This document shows, piece after piece, positions 11,344 through 24,900 of a DNA stretch of 60,194 bases. The DNA comes from Hymenoscyphus infarciens (Eukaryota; Ascomycota; Leotiomycetes; Helotiales; Helotiaceae): NCBI GenBank assembly GCA_001414345.1, contig LLCB01000337.1:1-60194 (forward strand), written 5' to 3'. The position numbers and the translations under genes are program-made. Below the pieces are notes generated by a model. The model saw only the letters and a list, made by a program, of their open reading frames with translations, did no database searches and had not been told where the DNA came from. Numbering within the stretch: position 1 is the stretch's first letter; each line of letters opens with the position of its first letter.

Positions 11344-12107
11344 CTAATTAGTAGACGTATAGATTAGATTAGATACTTAGTTACTTCGTATATTTCTACT
11401 ATAGATATACTTATATAAAAGTAAACTTAATATTACTAGTAGACTTCTCTTTATAGATTATAGTTCCTTCTACTATTCAAATTTATAATAATATACTATA
11501 AACGCTTCTTAATATAAGAAGCACTGATTATAAATACTAACCTCTTACCGACCCTTTACTAACCTCTAAGAGACCTTCTATCTCTCTCTAAAGAGACCTC
11601 TCGAACATCTACTATATATAAAATCGTTAGTATCGATACTTTCGATAATACTTTCGATTCGATAAACTATAAACGCTTCTTAAGATAGGAAGCGCTGATT
11701 ACGAATATCGACCTCTTATTAACCTTCTTTTATCTACTAAGATAATTCATACTCTCTAAGATACTTATTTACCTAAAACTCGATAACGACTTTTTAATAA
11801 TATCTACTACTTCGAATAATAACGATATAGTAGATATACTAATAGAGAAGACGTAGTATATTACTAAATAAGAGAAGAAGTATACTAAAAGAGAGAATAA
11901 AGACCTTCTTCTTTAGAACGAATTTTAAGTAGACTTTAAAAGATAGAACTAAGATAACTTCGCTAAAGTCTACTAGTCTACTGCTACTAAGTTACGATAG
12001 ACGCTTCGTAGAAGAGGTATATAGGTTAAGATAGATAGATATAAAATACTTATATCTTAGGCACTATATAACACCGCCACCGAGGTTAACTAAACTAAGT
12101 AGTCGGA

Positions 12108-12503
12108 TGTAATAGTACGAAATATATATAACTATAGTAGAGGTATATAGGAGTGCGTATAGAAGAATAATATATATAGATACTAGATACTAATATAGAA
12201 GAAAATAATAACTATTCTTCTTCTATACTAAGTATAAACATCTATATATAAGAGGTTAGAGACTACTAAGTCTTAATAAGAATAATAACCGAGTTCTTTC
12301 TAATATAGCTACTAAAATAATAAGAGCTTTAAAGCTAAATATATAAGACCTTAAAATAAAATATATAATATCTAATCCTTACTCTCTTTAGCACCTTCTA
12401 TCTAATAAGTTATAGAAGTATTAGTAGTTATAAGAGTATTAGTAGTTATAGAGGTATCAGCAGTTCTACGAATACTAATAATTTAGAATAGCGTGCTATT
12501 ATA
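12108..12503. repeat. LTR of element B (left copy, 3' LTR in coding sense)
   Basis: 396 bp, starts TGTAATAGTACGAAAT, preceded by TCGGA. Contains a degenerate 21-bp tandem repeat near its right end (about 12413-12465). Confidence 0.9.
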
Positions 12504-13383
12504 TCCCCTCTTCTTTAAAAAGACTCGTTCTAAGTCTTTGGTTATTAATCGACATAGTATTAGGTCAACTAGAGTATTATTTATATGTTTATTATAAAGA
12601 ATATAACTTATCTACTATTATAGTATCTAGTGGTTAGAGTAAGGTCGGTGGCTAGTAGTATTATTATTTTAAGAGATAATCGTTCTTTATTTACTATTAT
12701 ATATTATATAATAATAGATACGAATAGAAGAGAGGCTAATTATTAGCTAATAGGTAGGAAGCGGTACGCTATTATAGAGTTGTTATATTCTTACTATTAT
12801 TATATATTATAATAGTAATTATTAAGTAATAAATAATAATCGTAAATAATAGCTATTATTATAAGTAGTATATTAGTAGGCGACTTTTCCCTAATTCTAA
12901 CTTCTCTTCTTCTTTTCTTTTCATCTAAAATAATATATATATAGTAAGAATACCTTTTAATTAGATATATCCTTATATACTAACTTTTATCCTAGAATAT
13001 ATATATATATTATATATATATACTAAAGTAAGTCTTTCTCTCCTTTATTAAGCCTAATTCGAGGCTAATCTAATATAGTAAAATACCTCTCCTATGTCCT
13101 TCTAGTACGCTTCTAGCTACCTACTAAGTCTACTACGTTTAGTACTTTTAGGTAAAATCTTAGAATAGAGATCACGTTTACGCTTTTAAGAAGCCGAAGT
13201 CGAAGAAGTGTAGTTACTATATTAAGTAGAATACTATATATATCCTAGTAAGTTTAATCTTAAATATATACTAAATCTATTCTAACTCGAGTAGTTACTA
13301 TAGTTTATAAGAAAGGAGTTTAGTAAGCTTAAGCTTAAAGAGAAGAAGAGAGAGATTAAGAAGACTACTAAGGCCTTAGATAA

Positions 13384-13567
13384 TGTTGTAGGAAGGACAC
13401 GTGACCACACTAGTGGCGGACCTGTAGGTGTAGATAGTTATAAGTGCTCTATACTCTCCTCTTCTCTCTTTAGACGTTTATTACTATACTATATAAGAGA
13501 TTACTTTTATATATTTTATTAAGCCTAGCTATAAGCTCCTAATCTATAATCTATCCCTTATACTATA
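13384..13567 (+). repeat. 5' LTR of element C
   Basis: 184 bp. The first 60 bp is barely RIPed (GGAAGGACACGTGACC), unlike the same part of the 3' LTR. After it, 13568-13592 resembles the complement of a tRNA T-arm (AATTCGAAC), a possible primer-binding site. Confidence 0.92.
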
Positions 13568-14219
13568 TAGTAGTAATACTCTAAATTCGAACTATATATA
13601 ATCCCTTCAAAATTATTAAGCCCCCGCCTTCTACTAACTATATTATAACCTATAACTCTCACCTCTCCCTCTCTTATCTACTTTCTAATCTTATAATTTA
13701 AACACTTGATTAAAATCTAGCTATTAGTATATACGCTATCTAGTAATAAGTATAACCGTCTCCTAGATCTCTAGTAGGTTAGTAAGAAAGATAAAGAATA
13801 CCTCTCTTATATCTATTCTACTCTATATATATATATTACTTATAATTCATATAGGAAAGCCTTAGAAAGGAGAAGTACTAGTAAAACCTAAACTTAAAAA
13901 AATTCTCGACGAATATAACAGCTATTATAATAAATAAGGTAAATACTAAAAGAATAGCAAATATATAAAAGAGCCTATCCTAAGAGTTCTAGTAGAATTA
14001 GCCCTATTCTTAACACTATTAGAATAATCTATTATACTTAAAAACCTCTTTTCTAAGCTTCTTAAAGCTCTACTAAGTACTCTAGCTCTATAAGCCTTAT
14101 AGACCTTATTAGCTCCTTATATACACTATTTATAAGATATATCTATTATACTAGTCGACTCTTATATCTTAAGAGCCTCTAGTCCCGTCTTTATAAGCTC
14201 TAGTAGACTTAACGAGATT

Positions 14220-15960
14220 AGAGCGCTTATATATTAAAGACTAGTACTTAGAAGAGATAAAGAAAGAGCGAATCTTAATAATAATCTAGATATTATAATT
14301 ACTAAATATTAAGAAGAGGAAGCTCTTAATATTCTTAAAGACTTAACCGTTATTAGTAGAGATAATATTTTAAACTTTACTATAATTAGAGAAGAGCCTA
14401 TAGTACTATTCTCTCCTAGCTCTACTCTAAGTTACTCTAGCCTAATCCCTAGCTCTAATACTCACTCTAAGGCCTCTAAACTAGTAGACATTACTACTAT
14501 GTTTAATTCTATATCTTAAATAGCTTTTACTTTATACTAATTAAAGCCTCTCTTATTAGATTAAGAGTTTATTAATTTAGACTTCTTTAATAAGATTAAT
14601 AAGCTTTTAACTCTACTCTTAAGTAGTAGATCTATTATAATAGTAGAACCTAAGGTACTATATACTAGGCAGCTTTAGTAAAGAAATACTATAATTATTA
14701 ATTTTATAGTAAATAAGGCAGCTAAGAACATTACTAGGTATATAAACCTCTAACTACTTATTATAGATAAGAACCTAGAGAACGTAGAGTTAGTATTCGA
14801 TCTACTAAGAGACAACCCTTTAAACAACCTTAAAACTAGTATAGTATAACTATTTAAATCACTAGATAGCCTAGCTATAGAAGATAAATTTATAGTACTC
14901 CTTACCTATTTCTAACCTAGACTAGAATAGGCGAACCCTCGTTCTAGCGAATCTCTACTTAGAACCTCTTATTAATCTTCTTATTAATCTTCTTATAAAT
15001 CTCCTTATAAATATAAGCGATAGAACTCTAATAACTAACAACGATATTAACTATATCTTAAGACAAGAAATATTAAATATAATAGTAAGACATCGGTTAC
15101 TTTATAGTTTAGCTAGGTTAAGAGATTTATATAGATCTATAATAAGAAGATAATATTAAGCCTTATACTCTAGGCTTTAATAGACAACGCCTAGATCTAG
15201 TATAATAGACTTATATTAAATACTAAGACCTAAATACTTTTAAACTATAATAAGCTTAGAAGCTAGATAAGTAAACAGTTTTAAAAGAACGTTTTAATAC
15301 TACTTATCTAAGCTAATAAGGAAGAATTTTAGTTTAAATTCAAAGACTAATACTCCTTTTAGATATATATAGTAAAGAAGTAATTACTCTACGTCGAAGC
15401 TAGGTCTACTAATAAAGACTACTTAGTATATAGAATTTATACTAGACTCGACTCTATACTAGGCTCTATAATTATATTAAAGCTATTTAGTAATATACTA
15501 GAATTTCTTAAAAAGAAGGTATATACTATAGAGTCTATAGTATAAGTATCTTAAACTATCTAAAATAAGAAATTTAAGATACTTAGTAAAGAGAATAAAT
15601 TACTAAAGAAAAAGTTTAAGAAGTCTAAATCGTATAATAAAGGTTAATTAAGCGAGAGCAACTAAGAGAATTAGATAAAATAAAAGCAAGATAATAGAAG
15701 AGTTAATAATAGCTTTAAGAGATATAATAATAACAACTTTAAAAGATATAATAACAGATATAGTTAAAACCTTTAAGATAATTATTAGAATAGTAGAGAT
15801 AAGTAACTCTTTAATCCCTTCGTTTTATAATAATTTAAATAGCCTAGATTTAGCCTACTAGCCTAGTCTTAGTAATTTAGCAGGTAGCCTTTCAATTCTC
15901 TATATACTTAAAACTACTAGATACCTCTACTAATATAGTCTATATAGTCTACGTAACTAA
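14220..15960 (+). pseudogene. Element C gag, RIP-inactivated
   Basis: A single frame (codons starting at positions divisible by 3) reads through with TAA/TAG stops only. It passes an in-frame ATG at 14499. The middle part is helical and charged. The C-terminal part has RYNNNNFKRYNNRYS-like repeats (15711-15770) followed by a Gln-stop-rich tail, as expected of a basic nucleocapsid region. I could not see a clear CX2CX4HX4C knuckle. Pol follows in a different frame, so a frameshift or separate initiation would have been needed. Confidence 0.6.
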
Positions 15961-16299
15961 GATTCGTACTAAGAGTAGCTACTAAATTATATAGAGATAG
16001 TAGTAATAGTAACAACTACTTTAACTCTCTTCAGAGAACGGTTAAAAGCAGTTATAGTAGCCTATAAGTACTACCATAGTCCTAGCGTACTTTAGAGAGG
16101 CTAAACCTTTAAACCTAGTAGCTATAGACAAGTATATATACTAGATAATTATTAGTACTTTAGATAGATTTAAGACTAATCTATATATTAGTTTAAATAA
16201 TTTAGATTTAGAAAACAAATACAGTAGTCGCTCTAAAGTAGTAAACTACTTATAAGAATTCCTATTATAACCTTATTACTTAATATTAATATAGTAGTA

Positions 16300-19200
16300 T
16301 AATAGGAAAATCATATATCTTTACTATTACTTAATCTAGACTTATTACTAGTAGAAAACCTAAAAAAAGTTAAAAATAATAAACTATCTAAAATAAGCTA
16401 TTTAGCTAAAATATCACCTATTCTATTTATACTTAGCATTTTACTAATAATTATTACTACTCTATCTAATTCTCCTATACTATAGAAGATAAATATAATA
16501 TATATACTCTCTTTTACTACTCTACTTCTTCTATCTTCTACAAATCTATTAATAAAGAGCCTAGTAACTCTATTACTCTTAGATATACTAATCGAAGATA
16601 TAATTAAGATAGACGTCTTATTAAATAGTATAAAGTTCCTTAGTAAGCTATTATATACTAATCAGCTATATAAAAGAGCTAAAAAGATCTTAGTTCTTAA
16701 TATAAAATAGAAGAGTAATAATAAGTATTTTATAAATAGTACTTAGCATTACTACTACGTAAGTATAAAGTATATTCTTACTATATTATTAGACTAGGAT
16801 ATTAAATTCTACATAGATACTAGTTTAGGTATAAATCTCATAGCTAAGTATATAGTAGATCACTTCTTCTCATATATTAAAATAGAAGAGAGACTAAACA
16901 TAGTCAGCCTCTTAAGTATTAGGAAAAGCACTTAAAGACTTTAAAATTTTATAAAGATCCTCTTTACTATTTAAGATACTTCTAGGCAAGAGTTCCTCTT
17001 TAAAACAGAATTCTATATTATTAATAAACTAGGCTATAATATACTTATAAGCACTTTATTTCTAAAGCTAAATTACTTAAACTTCTATTAGATAAAAGGC
17101 TATAGTATTAATTATCTAGATTACTATAGTTATAAATTCTATATCTCTTATTTATTAGATTAAGAAGAAAAGAAGCTTAAATATATAACAATCTATATAG
17201 TAGAAAACACTATTATTAATACTATATAGAGCTAGAATATTAGCGTTTATTATAATAAGAAGTTACTAGTATTAGCATAAGGGTATATAGTTAGACTATA
17301 CTAGAAAAGTAGCTTAGTATTAAACTAATTTAGTAGCCTCGCGTATATAATCACTAATAAGAATTAGAAACCTCTTATATTTACAAACCTTAGTAACACT
17401 TCTATAAGAATTATAAAAGAACAGTTACTAAGATTTCTTAAGCTATTAGATAAACCGCTATTAGCTAATTATTCTATATACCTTAACCTTATTAACGTAT
17501 TTAAAGAGCTGCCCCTAGTACTAGAATAGCCTAAAAGCAAGTATCTTAACAGTTAGCCTTATCTAGTATAACTAATCGACGATCTAATTAACATTTCTTA
17601 AGCTAATATTAAACTAGAATAAAGTAAGGAATATTAAGCTAAGGTTAGAGACATTATCTAAAGCAAAGCTAAGCTATTCTATAATAAGTTAAGTTACTTT
17701 AACGATAGAATTAAAATACCTATCTCTTTTAAAAAAGAGGTAGATATTAAAGACCTAAAGTAAGCTCTCTATAGTCTATTAAAAAGAGATAAAGAAGTAA
17801 TAGACGGTATTATTAACCTATTAATCAAGGTAGGTGTTATTAAAAAGGTGCCTCTAGAGGAACCTTCACTAGCCTCTATACTAGCATTTATAGTATAGTA
17901 TAATAGAAAACCTTATATAATAGTAGATTTAAAGAGAATTAATACTAAACTATATATAGATACTTAGCTCTTATCTAAATAGGACGATATACTATAAGTA
18001 ATATATAGTATAACTATGTTTTCTATACTTAATATAATAAAGAGCTTTTTCTAGTAATCTACCTATCTTAAGAATAGATAGAAGTAAACCTTTATAACGC
18101 TCTATAGAGGCTAAGAATAGCTAACTATTAGTACTATAGAGCTAGCTATATTACCTACCTTCTTCTAGTATTATTTAGAAGACACGTTTAAAGATATACT
18201 CTAGTAATTCGTATATATATTTATTAATAATACTATTATCTTTTTAAAGACCTTAGAAGAACATCTAGTCTATTTAAAGTAAGTACTTTACTATCTTATA
18301 GAATTAGAGGTTACTCTTTTACTATTAAAATACTACTTCGCTTAATTAGGATTATAAGTATTAAGCTATTAGGTATTATAATATAGTCTATATATAATAG
18401 AAGATAAAGTTAAAGTAATAAGAGTAATAAAGTTTCTCTATACCTTATCTAACTTAGAAAAGGGCCTTAAGCTATTTAGATACTATTATAAATTTATTAC
18501 TTATTACTTAGCTATTATAATACTATTAATTAAGCTAAAAACCTTAGAGTTTAAAAGCTCTTTAATTTCTAGTAAAGAATATAACATCTATTTAAGACGT
18601 ATAGTAAAGTCCTTTATAATAGACTTAGAGTTAGCTAAATTACTTAATAATAGTAAATCTATATAAGAGAAGCTTAAAGATAAGCTATACTCTATACCTA
18701 TACTAGTATTTCTAGACTTTATAAAGCCTTTTAAGCTATATATAGATAGAAGTAAAGAGATAGGTTATAGAGTAGTATTATATTAGGTAGATAATAAAAG
18801 AGTTAAGTATCTTATCTTATACCTTTTTAAATTATTATTACTAATAGAGGAAAGATACTAGTTAATAGAGTTAGAAACTAGCGTACTTATTTAGGCTTTA
18901 GAGAAGTTACTATAATACCTAGATAGTAACGATTTTATAATAGTTACTAATTACTAAGCTATTACTAATATATTTAAAGACAACGGCTCTATTAAAGGTA
19001 AAAGGTTAATCTAGCTATAAAACTAGTAATTGTTTTTATCTTATTATAAATAGTATATAAATATTATTCATCGTATAAGTAAGACTTATATTAATATAAA
19101 CGCTCTATTAAGATTACCTTATAAAGAGTTAAAACTATTATCTTAAAAAGAGGCTATAATTAAATCTAATATATGTTTTATATAAGCCTTTCTATTTAAA

Positions 19201-20800
19201 GTCACAACCTTATCTATATCTAAAGAATTACTATTAAAAGTTATAAAGTAGCTACTCTTAGACTAATCTTTAAAACTTATATTCACTTAAATATTAAAAT
19301 AATATATAGATAGTAAGTATACTAAAGCGCTAATAACTACTCTTAAAAGCTTTCGTTTTAAGCCTACTAGAAAGCTACTATTCTTTAATAAGCTTCTTTA
19401 TATACTAAAGGCATGTCTAAGAAAGTTCTTATCTCTCGCTTATAATAATAAGAGCTACTTTAGAATTAAAAGAATCTATTAATATATAAAAAGTTATATC
19501 TTCTATCCTAGATTATATTAAGAGATTATAGAATATATAAAAGGCTACCTAGTATATTAATAAGTAAAGCCTTCTAATACCTTACTTTAAAGGTCTCTTT
19601 AGCTAATCGAATATTCTATAGTACCTTTAAAAGTACTATCTTTAGATTTTATAGATAGCTTTCTAATCTCTATCTAGAGTAATAATAAGATACTAGCTAT
19701 TACTTATAAGTGTTTAAAGGTAGTAAAGCTCTTAGTAGATAAGAATACTAATACTACTAAGGATTAGGCTACTTAATACTTTAAATAGGTCTACGTAGAT
19801 TAGGGTTTACCTAATAGTATAATATCTAATTATAACTCTAAGTTTTAATCAACGTTCTAGTATAAGCTTTTTAAGCTTATAAAAGTTAATCTAAGCTTTA
19901 CTACCGCCTATTATTTAGTAGGTAATAGTTAAGTAGAGTATACTAATTAAACCATAGTCTATACCTTATAATATACTATTAATAGAGTATATAACTAGTT
20001 AACCTAGGAGAACCTTATATCTTTTATCTAGCTATTACTTAACTCTTTTATTAACGCCTTTACTAAAGTAACGCTCTTTTCCTTACTATATAGCTAAGAC
20101 GTAAAGATAGAGCTTAGTACTAATACTAAGGAGGATATTCTAGACTTCTTAACTTATTATAAATTGTTATAAGACTAAGCAGAATAGTTAGTTAAGATAG
20201 CCTAAGCTTATATAAAGATATACTATAATAATAAATATACTCTCTTAAAATTTAGTAGTATAGTATACTTATAAATAATAAAAAAACAAGATAAGAGTTA
20301 CTATCTTTAAAATTATATAAAGCTGTTCTTTTAGAGATTAGAACTCTTTAAGATCATATAGCTAGTAGATAATCTTACCTTTAAAATCGAGCTACTAAAT
20401 TAGCTTAAGATTCACTCTATTATATTTATCAAATACCTAGAACTAGTAAATAATAATCTATACACTTATCTTTAACCTAAGCTAGAACTAATTACTATTA
20501 ATAGAGAGGAAAGGTTTATTATTAAGAATATCTTAGAATAAGAAATACATAAACCTCTAAAAAAGCAACGCTAATTATATTATAAGATTAAGTAGCTAGA
20601 CTATAAAGAAACTACTTAAGAGCTAGTATTAATAATATAGAATTAAGCTAAATCGGTCATATTAGCTTATAAAAAGAAAGAAAAGAAGGATATACGCTCT
20701 AAGTCTAAAGCCTTCTTATAATAGAGTAAAGCCTTCTTATATTAGAGTAAAAGCCTCCTTATAATAGAGTAACGTCTAAAAAGACATTAAACTACGTTTT
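16300..20800 (+). pseudogene. Element C pol: protease-RT-integrase-chromodomain, RIP-inactivated
   Basis: One frame throughout (protease, RT and chromodomain codons are all in phase). Protease active site FYIDTSLGINLIA begins at about 16807. RT begins near 17851; 17911-17957 encodes KPYIIVDLKRINTKL, and the YxDD box at 18214-18231 now reads with Asn-Asn in place of Asp-Asp. Integrase spans about 19450-20090, with the first catalytic Asp region LSLDFID at 19639-19653 after a zinc-binding region in which Cys codons have become Tyr. A chromodomain at 20503-20650 reads RFIIKNILE, then YKIK-stop-LDYKETT, matching the YxVKWxGY core. Chromodomains of this class are known to guide integration to heterochromatin. 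Confidence 0.88.
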
Positions 20801-21756
20801 AGTACTAGTTATACCTCCTAAGAAAAGTAAACTAGTAAGATCTATAGATATCTATATCTATAGTACTTATAACTATTCCTAGTAAAAGACTTATAAGCCT
20901 TCTCTAAAGAAGTAGATACTCTCCTATTTTTTTATTTATTCTTATAAGCTATAATCGCTTAAATTTTATATATTATATTAATTTTAATTATTTATTAGAA
21001 ATTTACCTTTATTACTTAGTAATAACGTTAAATTTATATAACGCTAATTAGTTAGTGTCTAATTTTTAGCTTTAATATTATTATACTCTACTAAGGAATT
21101 TATTATCTTATTAACCCTATACTACGACGAATTCAACTCTATAATACGAATATATCTAACTCTTTTATATTATATTCCTTTTAATCTATTAATCTATAGA
21201 ACCTTAAACACCTTAATTAGTAATTATACTTCTAATATACTCTTAGATTAACCTTCTATTATTAATATAGTAGGTAATTACTTTACTAAGTAGGTCTTTA
21301 TAAGCAATCTAAACTAGGTCTACTATAAGATTAACTTTATAGCTTACTCTACTATAATAAGTAACTACTAACTCTTTAAGAATATATTCTCTAGTATACT
21401 TAGTTCTAATAACAACCTTAAAAGTAAAGTCGAGACCTCTATAGTTAGTAACTATAACCTTCTTACTCTTAGTAATATAATACTATTCCTAGAATAATAA
21501 ATTATAATAGATACTACTACTAGTATCTTAATTAATAGTAAAGCCTACGCTTATAATACTATTTATAACGTAGTTACTATAATAACTTAGTATAATAAGT
21601 TAGGTGCTATTATCCCTCTACCTATTTATAAACTCGATAATAGTAAATACTAATTTACTCTAGCTACTAACAAGTCTAATACTATAATCTAGTCTAATAA
21701 AGGAGCTATTATTAAGGCTAGCTATATATCAGAGGTACTCTCTATCGCTATTAAAG

Positions 21757-21984
21757 GTTAGAACTCTACTAATAATAATACAAAGGAGCCTACTACTACT
21801 ACTAGCAATTAAGACTCTACTAGCGATAATATAAAGGAACCTACTACTACTACTAGCGGTTAGAACTCTACTAACAATAATATAAAGAAGCCTACTACTA
21901 CTACTAGCGGTTAGAACTCTACTAACGATAATATAAAGGAACCTACTACTACTACTAGTAGTTAGAACTCTATTAGCAACAGAC
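21757..21984 (+). repeat. 51-bp minisatellite (Thr/Ser-rich) in the post-pol ORF
   Basis: Four full or nearly full units plus partial units. Each has 17 codons, K-E-P-T-T-T-T-S-G-stop-N-S-T-N-N-N-I in the RIPed state. The period is a multiple of three, so the repeat keeps the ORF in frame. The stop falls at the same codon in each unit. Confidence 0.85.
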
Positions 21985-24900
21985 CTACTACTATCGCTAG
22001 TAGTTAAGACACTAAAGCTATTAGTAGAGATCCTAAACCTAAGAATAAGATAGTTACTACTTATAATAAGTAAAAGAATAAGAAGTTAAGATTTATCTAA
22101 CTAGAATATATTCTACTTAAGAAATAATAAAAGATTCCTAAGGTTATAAAGACAGAAGCTAAGTTTAGAACTATATTCGCTATAAATAGTAAGCTATACT
22201 ATCTCCTTAACTAAGTCGAGTTATCTAGTAACAATAGTATCCTAGCCTCTTTAAAGCAACTTTACTTCTAGTACTTAGAACCTTATATCTACTTTAATAT
22301 AGAGCTTACTCTTAATAGTAAATAGATATAAGATAATAAGAACGTCTCTTATAAAAAGAGATTTAATACCTCTAACTATACTTACTTTAAGACTTACCTT
22401 AATTAGAGAGCCTATACTATTAAAGACTTTATATATTAAGACTTTAATAAATATAGCCTACTACCTACCTTTCTAAAGCTAGACTTTAGAAAGCTAGAAG
22501 GTATAAAGATCGTTACTATTAATATTAAGATAGATATAATCAATATTACTAGCACTAATATCTCTTCTATAGTTAATCTAAACTATAGTTAAATAATATA
22601 ACAATTTATTAATAAAGTTAAGACTACTTAGATAAAAAAGAGTATTCTTAAATTTATATTTATTATTAATAATTACTATAGTAACCTTCCTCTTATTAGT
22701 ACTAAAATCGAAGCTAATAAGAAAAAGAACTCTAATAACTTTTAGATTAAAAATACGTCTATTTCTAGCTAATTAGGTATAAGTAATCTATTCTAGATTC
22801 TAAAACAGATACTCTTAAGAGTTATAAATAAACACTTATATTATATTCTTATATTCTATAACTATAAGTATATATATATACTTCTAGCTTACGTTATTTA
22901 TAATAAATTTAAGATCGTAGCTAAGGAAGCCGTAGATTAATAATTAGATAAATTTACTATAGCTATTTCCTATATTTATAGCTTAGGTAGAAAGCTATTA
23001 TAATATAATTATAATAGAGATAAAGCCTAGATTACTACTATTAATATATAGCGCTATATCTATAAGAATCTTAAAAAAGGTAATTATATTAAAATCTAAT
23101 TCCTTAATTTTAAAGCTATATTATATATTAAATACAAAGGACTTAATACTAAGAATAAGTATTATTTTAGTAAAGAAGTCTTAAATAATAAGAATAAATC
23201 CAACGACGATACTAAAGAATAGATCTATAGTATAGATAGTAGTAAAATAATTATTAGAAGTAATAAGAAGGAAAAAGCTAAGATAAAGAACCTACTAGAA
23301 TAGTAAATAGAAAAGTAATAAGCTACTATTATAGGAATTATTACTAATATACTATCCTCTCTAAGTATAATCTTAATTACCTTATATACTAGAAAGAATC
23401 TACTATAGTAAGGCTCTAATAGTAAGTAAGTTACTACTTACTTTAATATTCTAATATTAAATATTACTAATATACTTCTTACCTATTTTATAAACACCTT
23501 TAATAGAATAAAACTTATATATAAGATTAAGATTACTCTTAAGATTTTAATATAGTTCTAAAATAATATTATTTAAAGCCTTAATAATAGAAGAGTATTA
23601 GTAAAGGAGAATAAGCTATCCTACGCTCTAATATACTATATAAAGCTATTTATAAACTTCGACCCTCTAATCTCTTAAGAAACCATAGACTTTTTCACTA
23701 AGTACTATAGTAGGCCTTTCTTAGATAAATTCATTTAAAAGACAATTACGAAGTTTAATCTTAACTATTAGGTTAAATATAAGAAGTTATAAGAGCTATA
23801 TATACTATTTATTAGTATCTAAGGCTACGTAGCATCTTATAAAACAGATTAGATAGAAACTCTTTTCACGTTAGGTTATTATAATCTTAATATAAAGAAC
23901 CAAGTCCTTCTTATATATTCTATAAATAAGAGAGTAGATAATCTCACTAAAAAGATAGATAAGATCTTCTTATTACTTAGTATTAAGAAGATAGTTATTT
24001 ACCTTAGTAGTTTATTAGTAGAAAAGAATAAACTTCTTAATTACTATATACTAGAAAACTTTAAGTCTTATATTAAAGATATATTAGCTCTATTATAGGG
24101 TTTTATTAAACACCTTATCTATAAAGCTATTTAGAAAGTTAAGATAAATAAGAAGATAAGAGATTAGAGATATCTAGTATATATATAGAAGTTTAGCCTT
24201 TAGAAGTATATCTTTAACCTAATTAGTAGATTAGTAAAAGAAGTCGTAGAATTCTAAGCCTTTAAAATATATACTTAGGAAGTCCTTTATAACTCTAACA
24301 ACTTAGACTTAAAGCTTTTAGCTTATATAGACACCTTTAATAAGGCTATATAGAGAGTTATTATAAGAGTAGATATTATTATAACTATACTAGTAATTAC
24401 CTTATAATTAAAAGCCTAAGAATAGATAAGTAAATTATTTAGATTTAATATAGATAAGGCTAGTATAATAAATCTAGCTATTATAATTGCCTTAGCTACT
24501 AGTCTTAAGTTTAAGATATATAGTATAAATAGTAATATTAAATAGATATATTATTATTTAGTTTTAAAGATAGATAAAGAAGCTTAGAATCCTAGTATAA
24601 AGTATCTTAATAATACTATTCTAGAGTATTATAAGCGTAGTAAGTATTATCTTATATATCTAAACTATTAAAGCTAAATACGTAATAGTATTATCTAGAA
24701 ATTCGTTAATAAGAAATACTACTATAGTGAAATAATTAATACTACTACCTATTATAGCTTACTTCTAGGTAATTATATAATAAAAAAGGTTAATAAGGAA
24801 ATTTTTAATCTTAATACTTAATTTATTATAATATAAGTATAAGGTAGTACTTCTAATATTAAAGCTAAAAGTACTTCTATCTTTAATAAGAACTATATTA

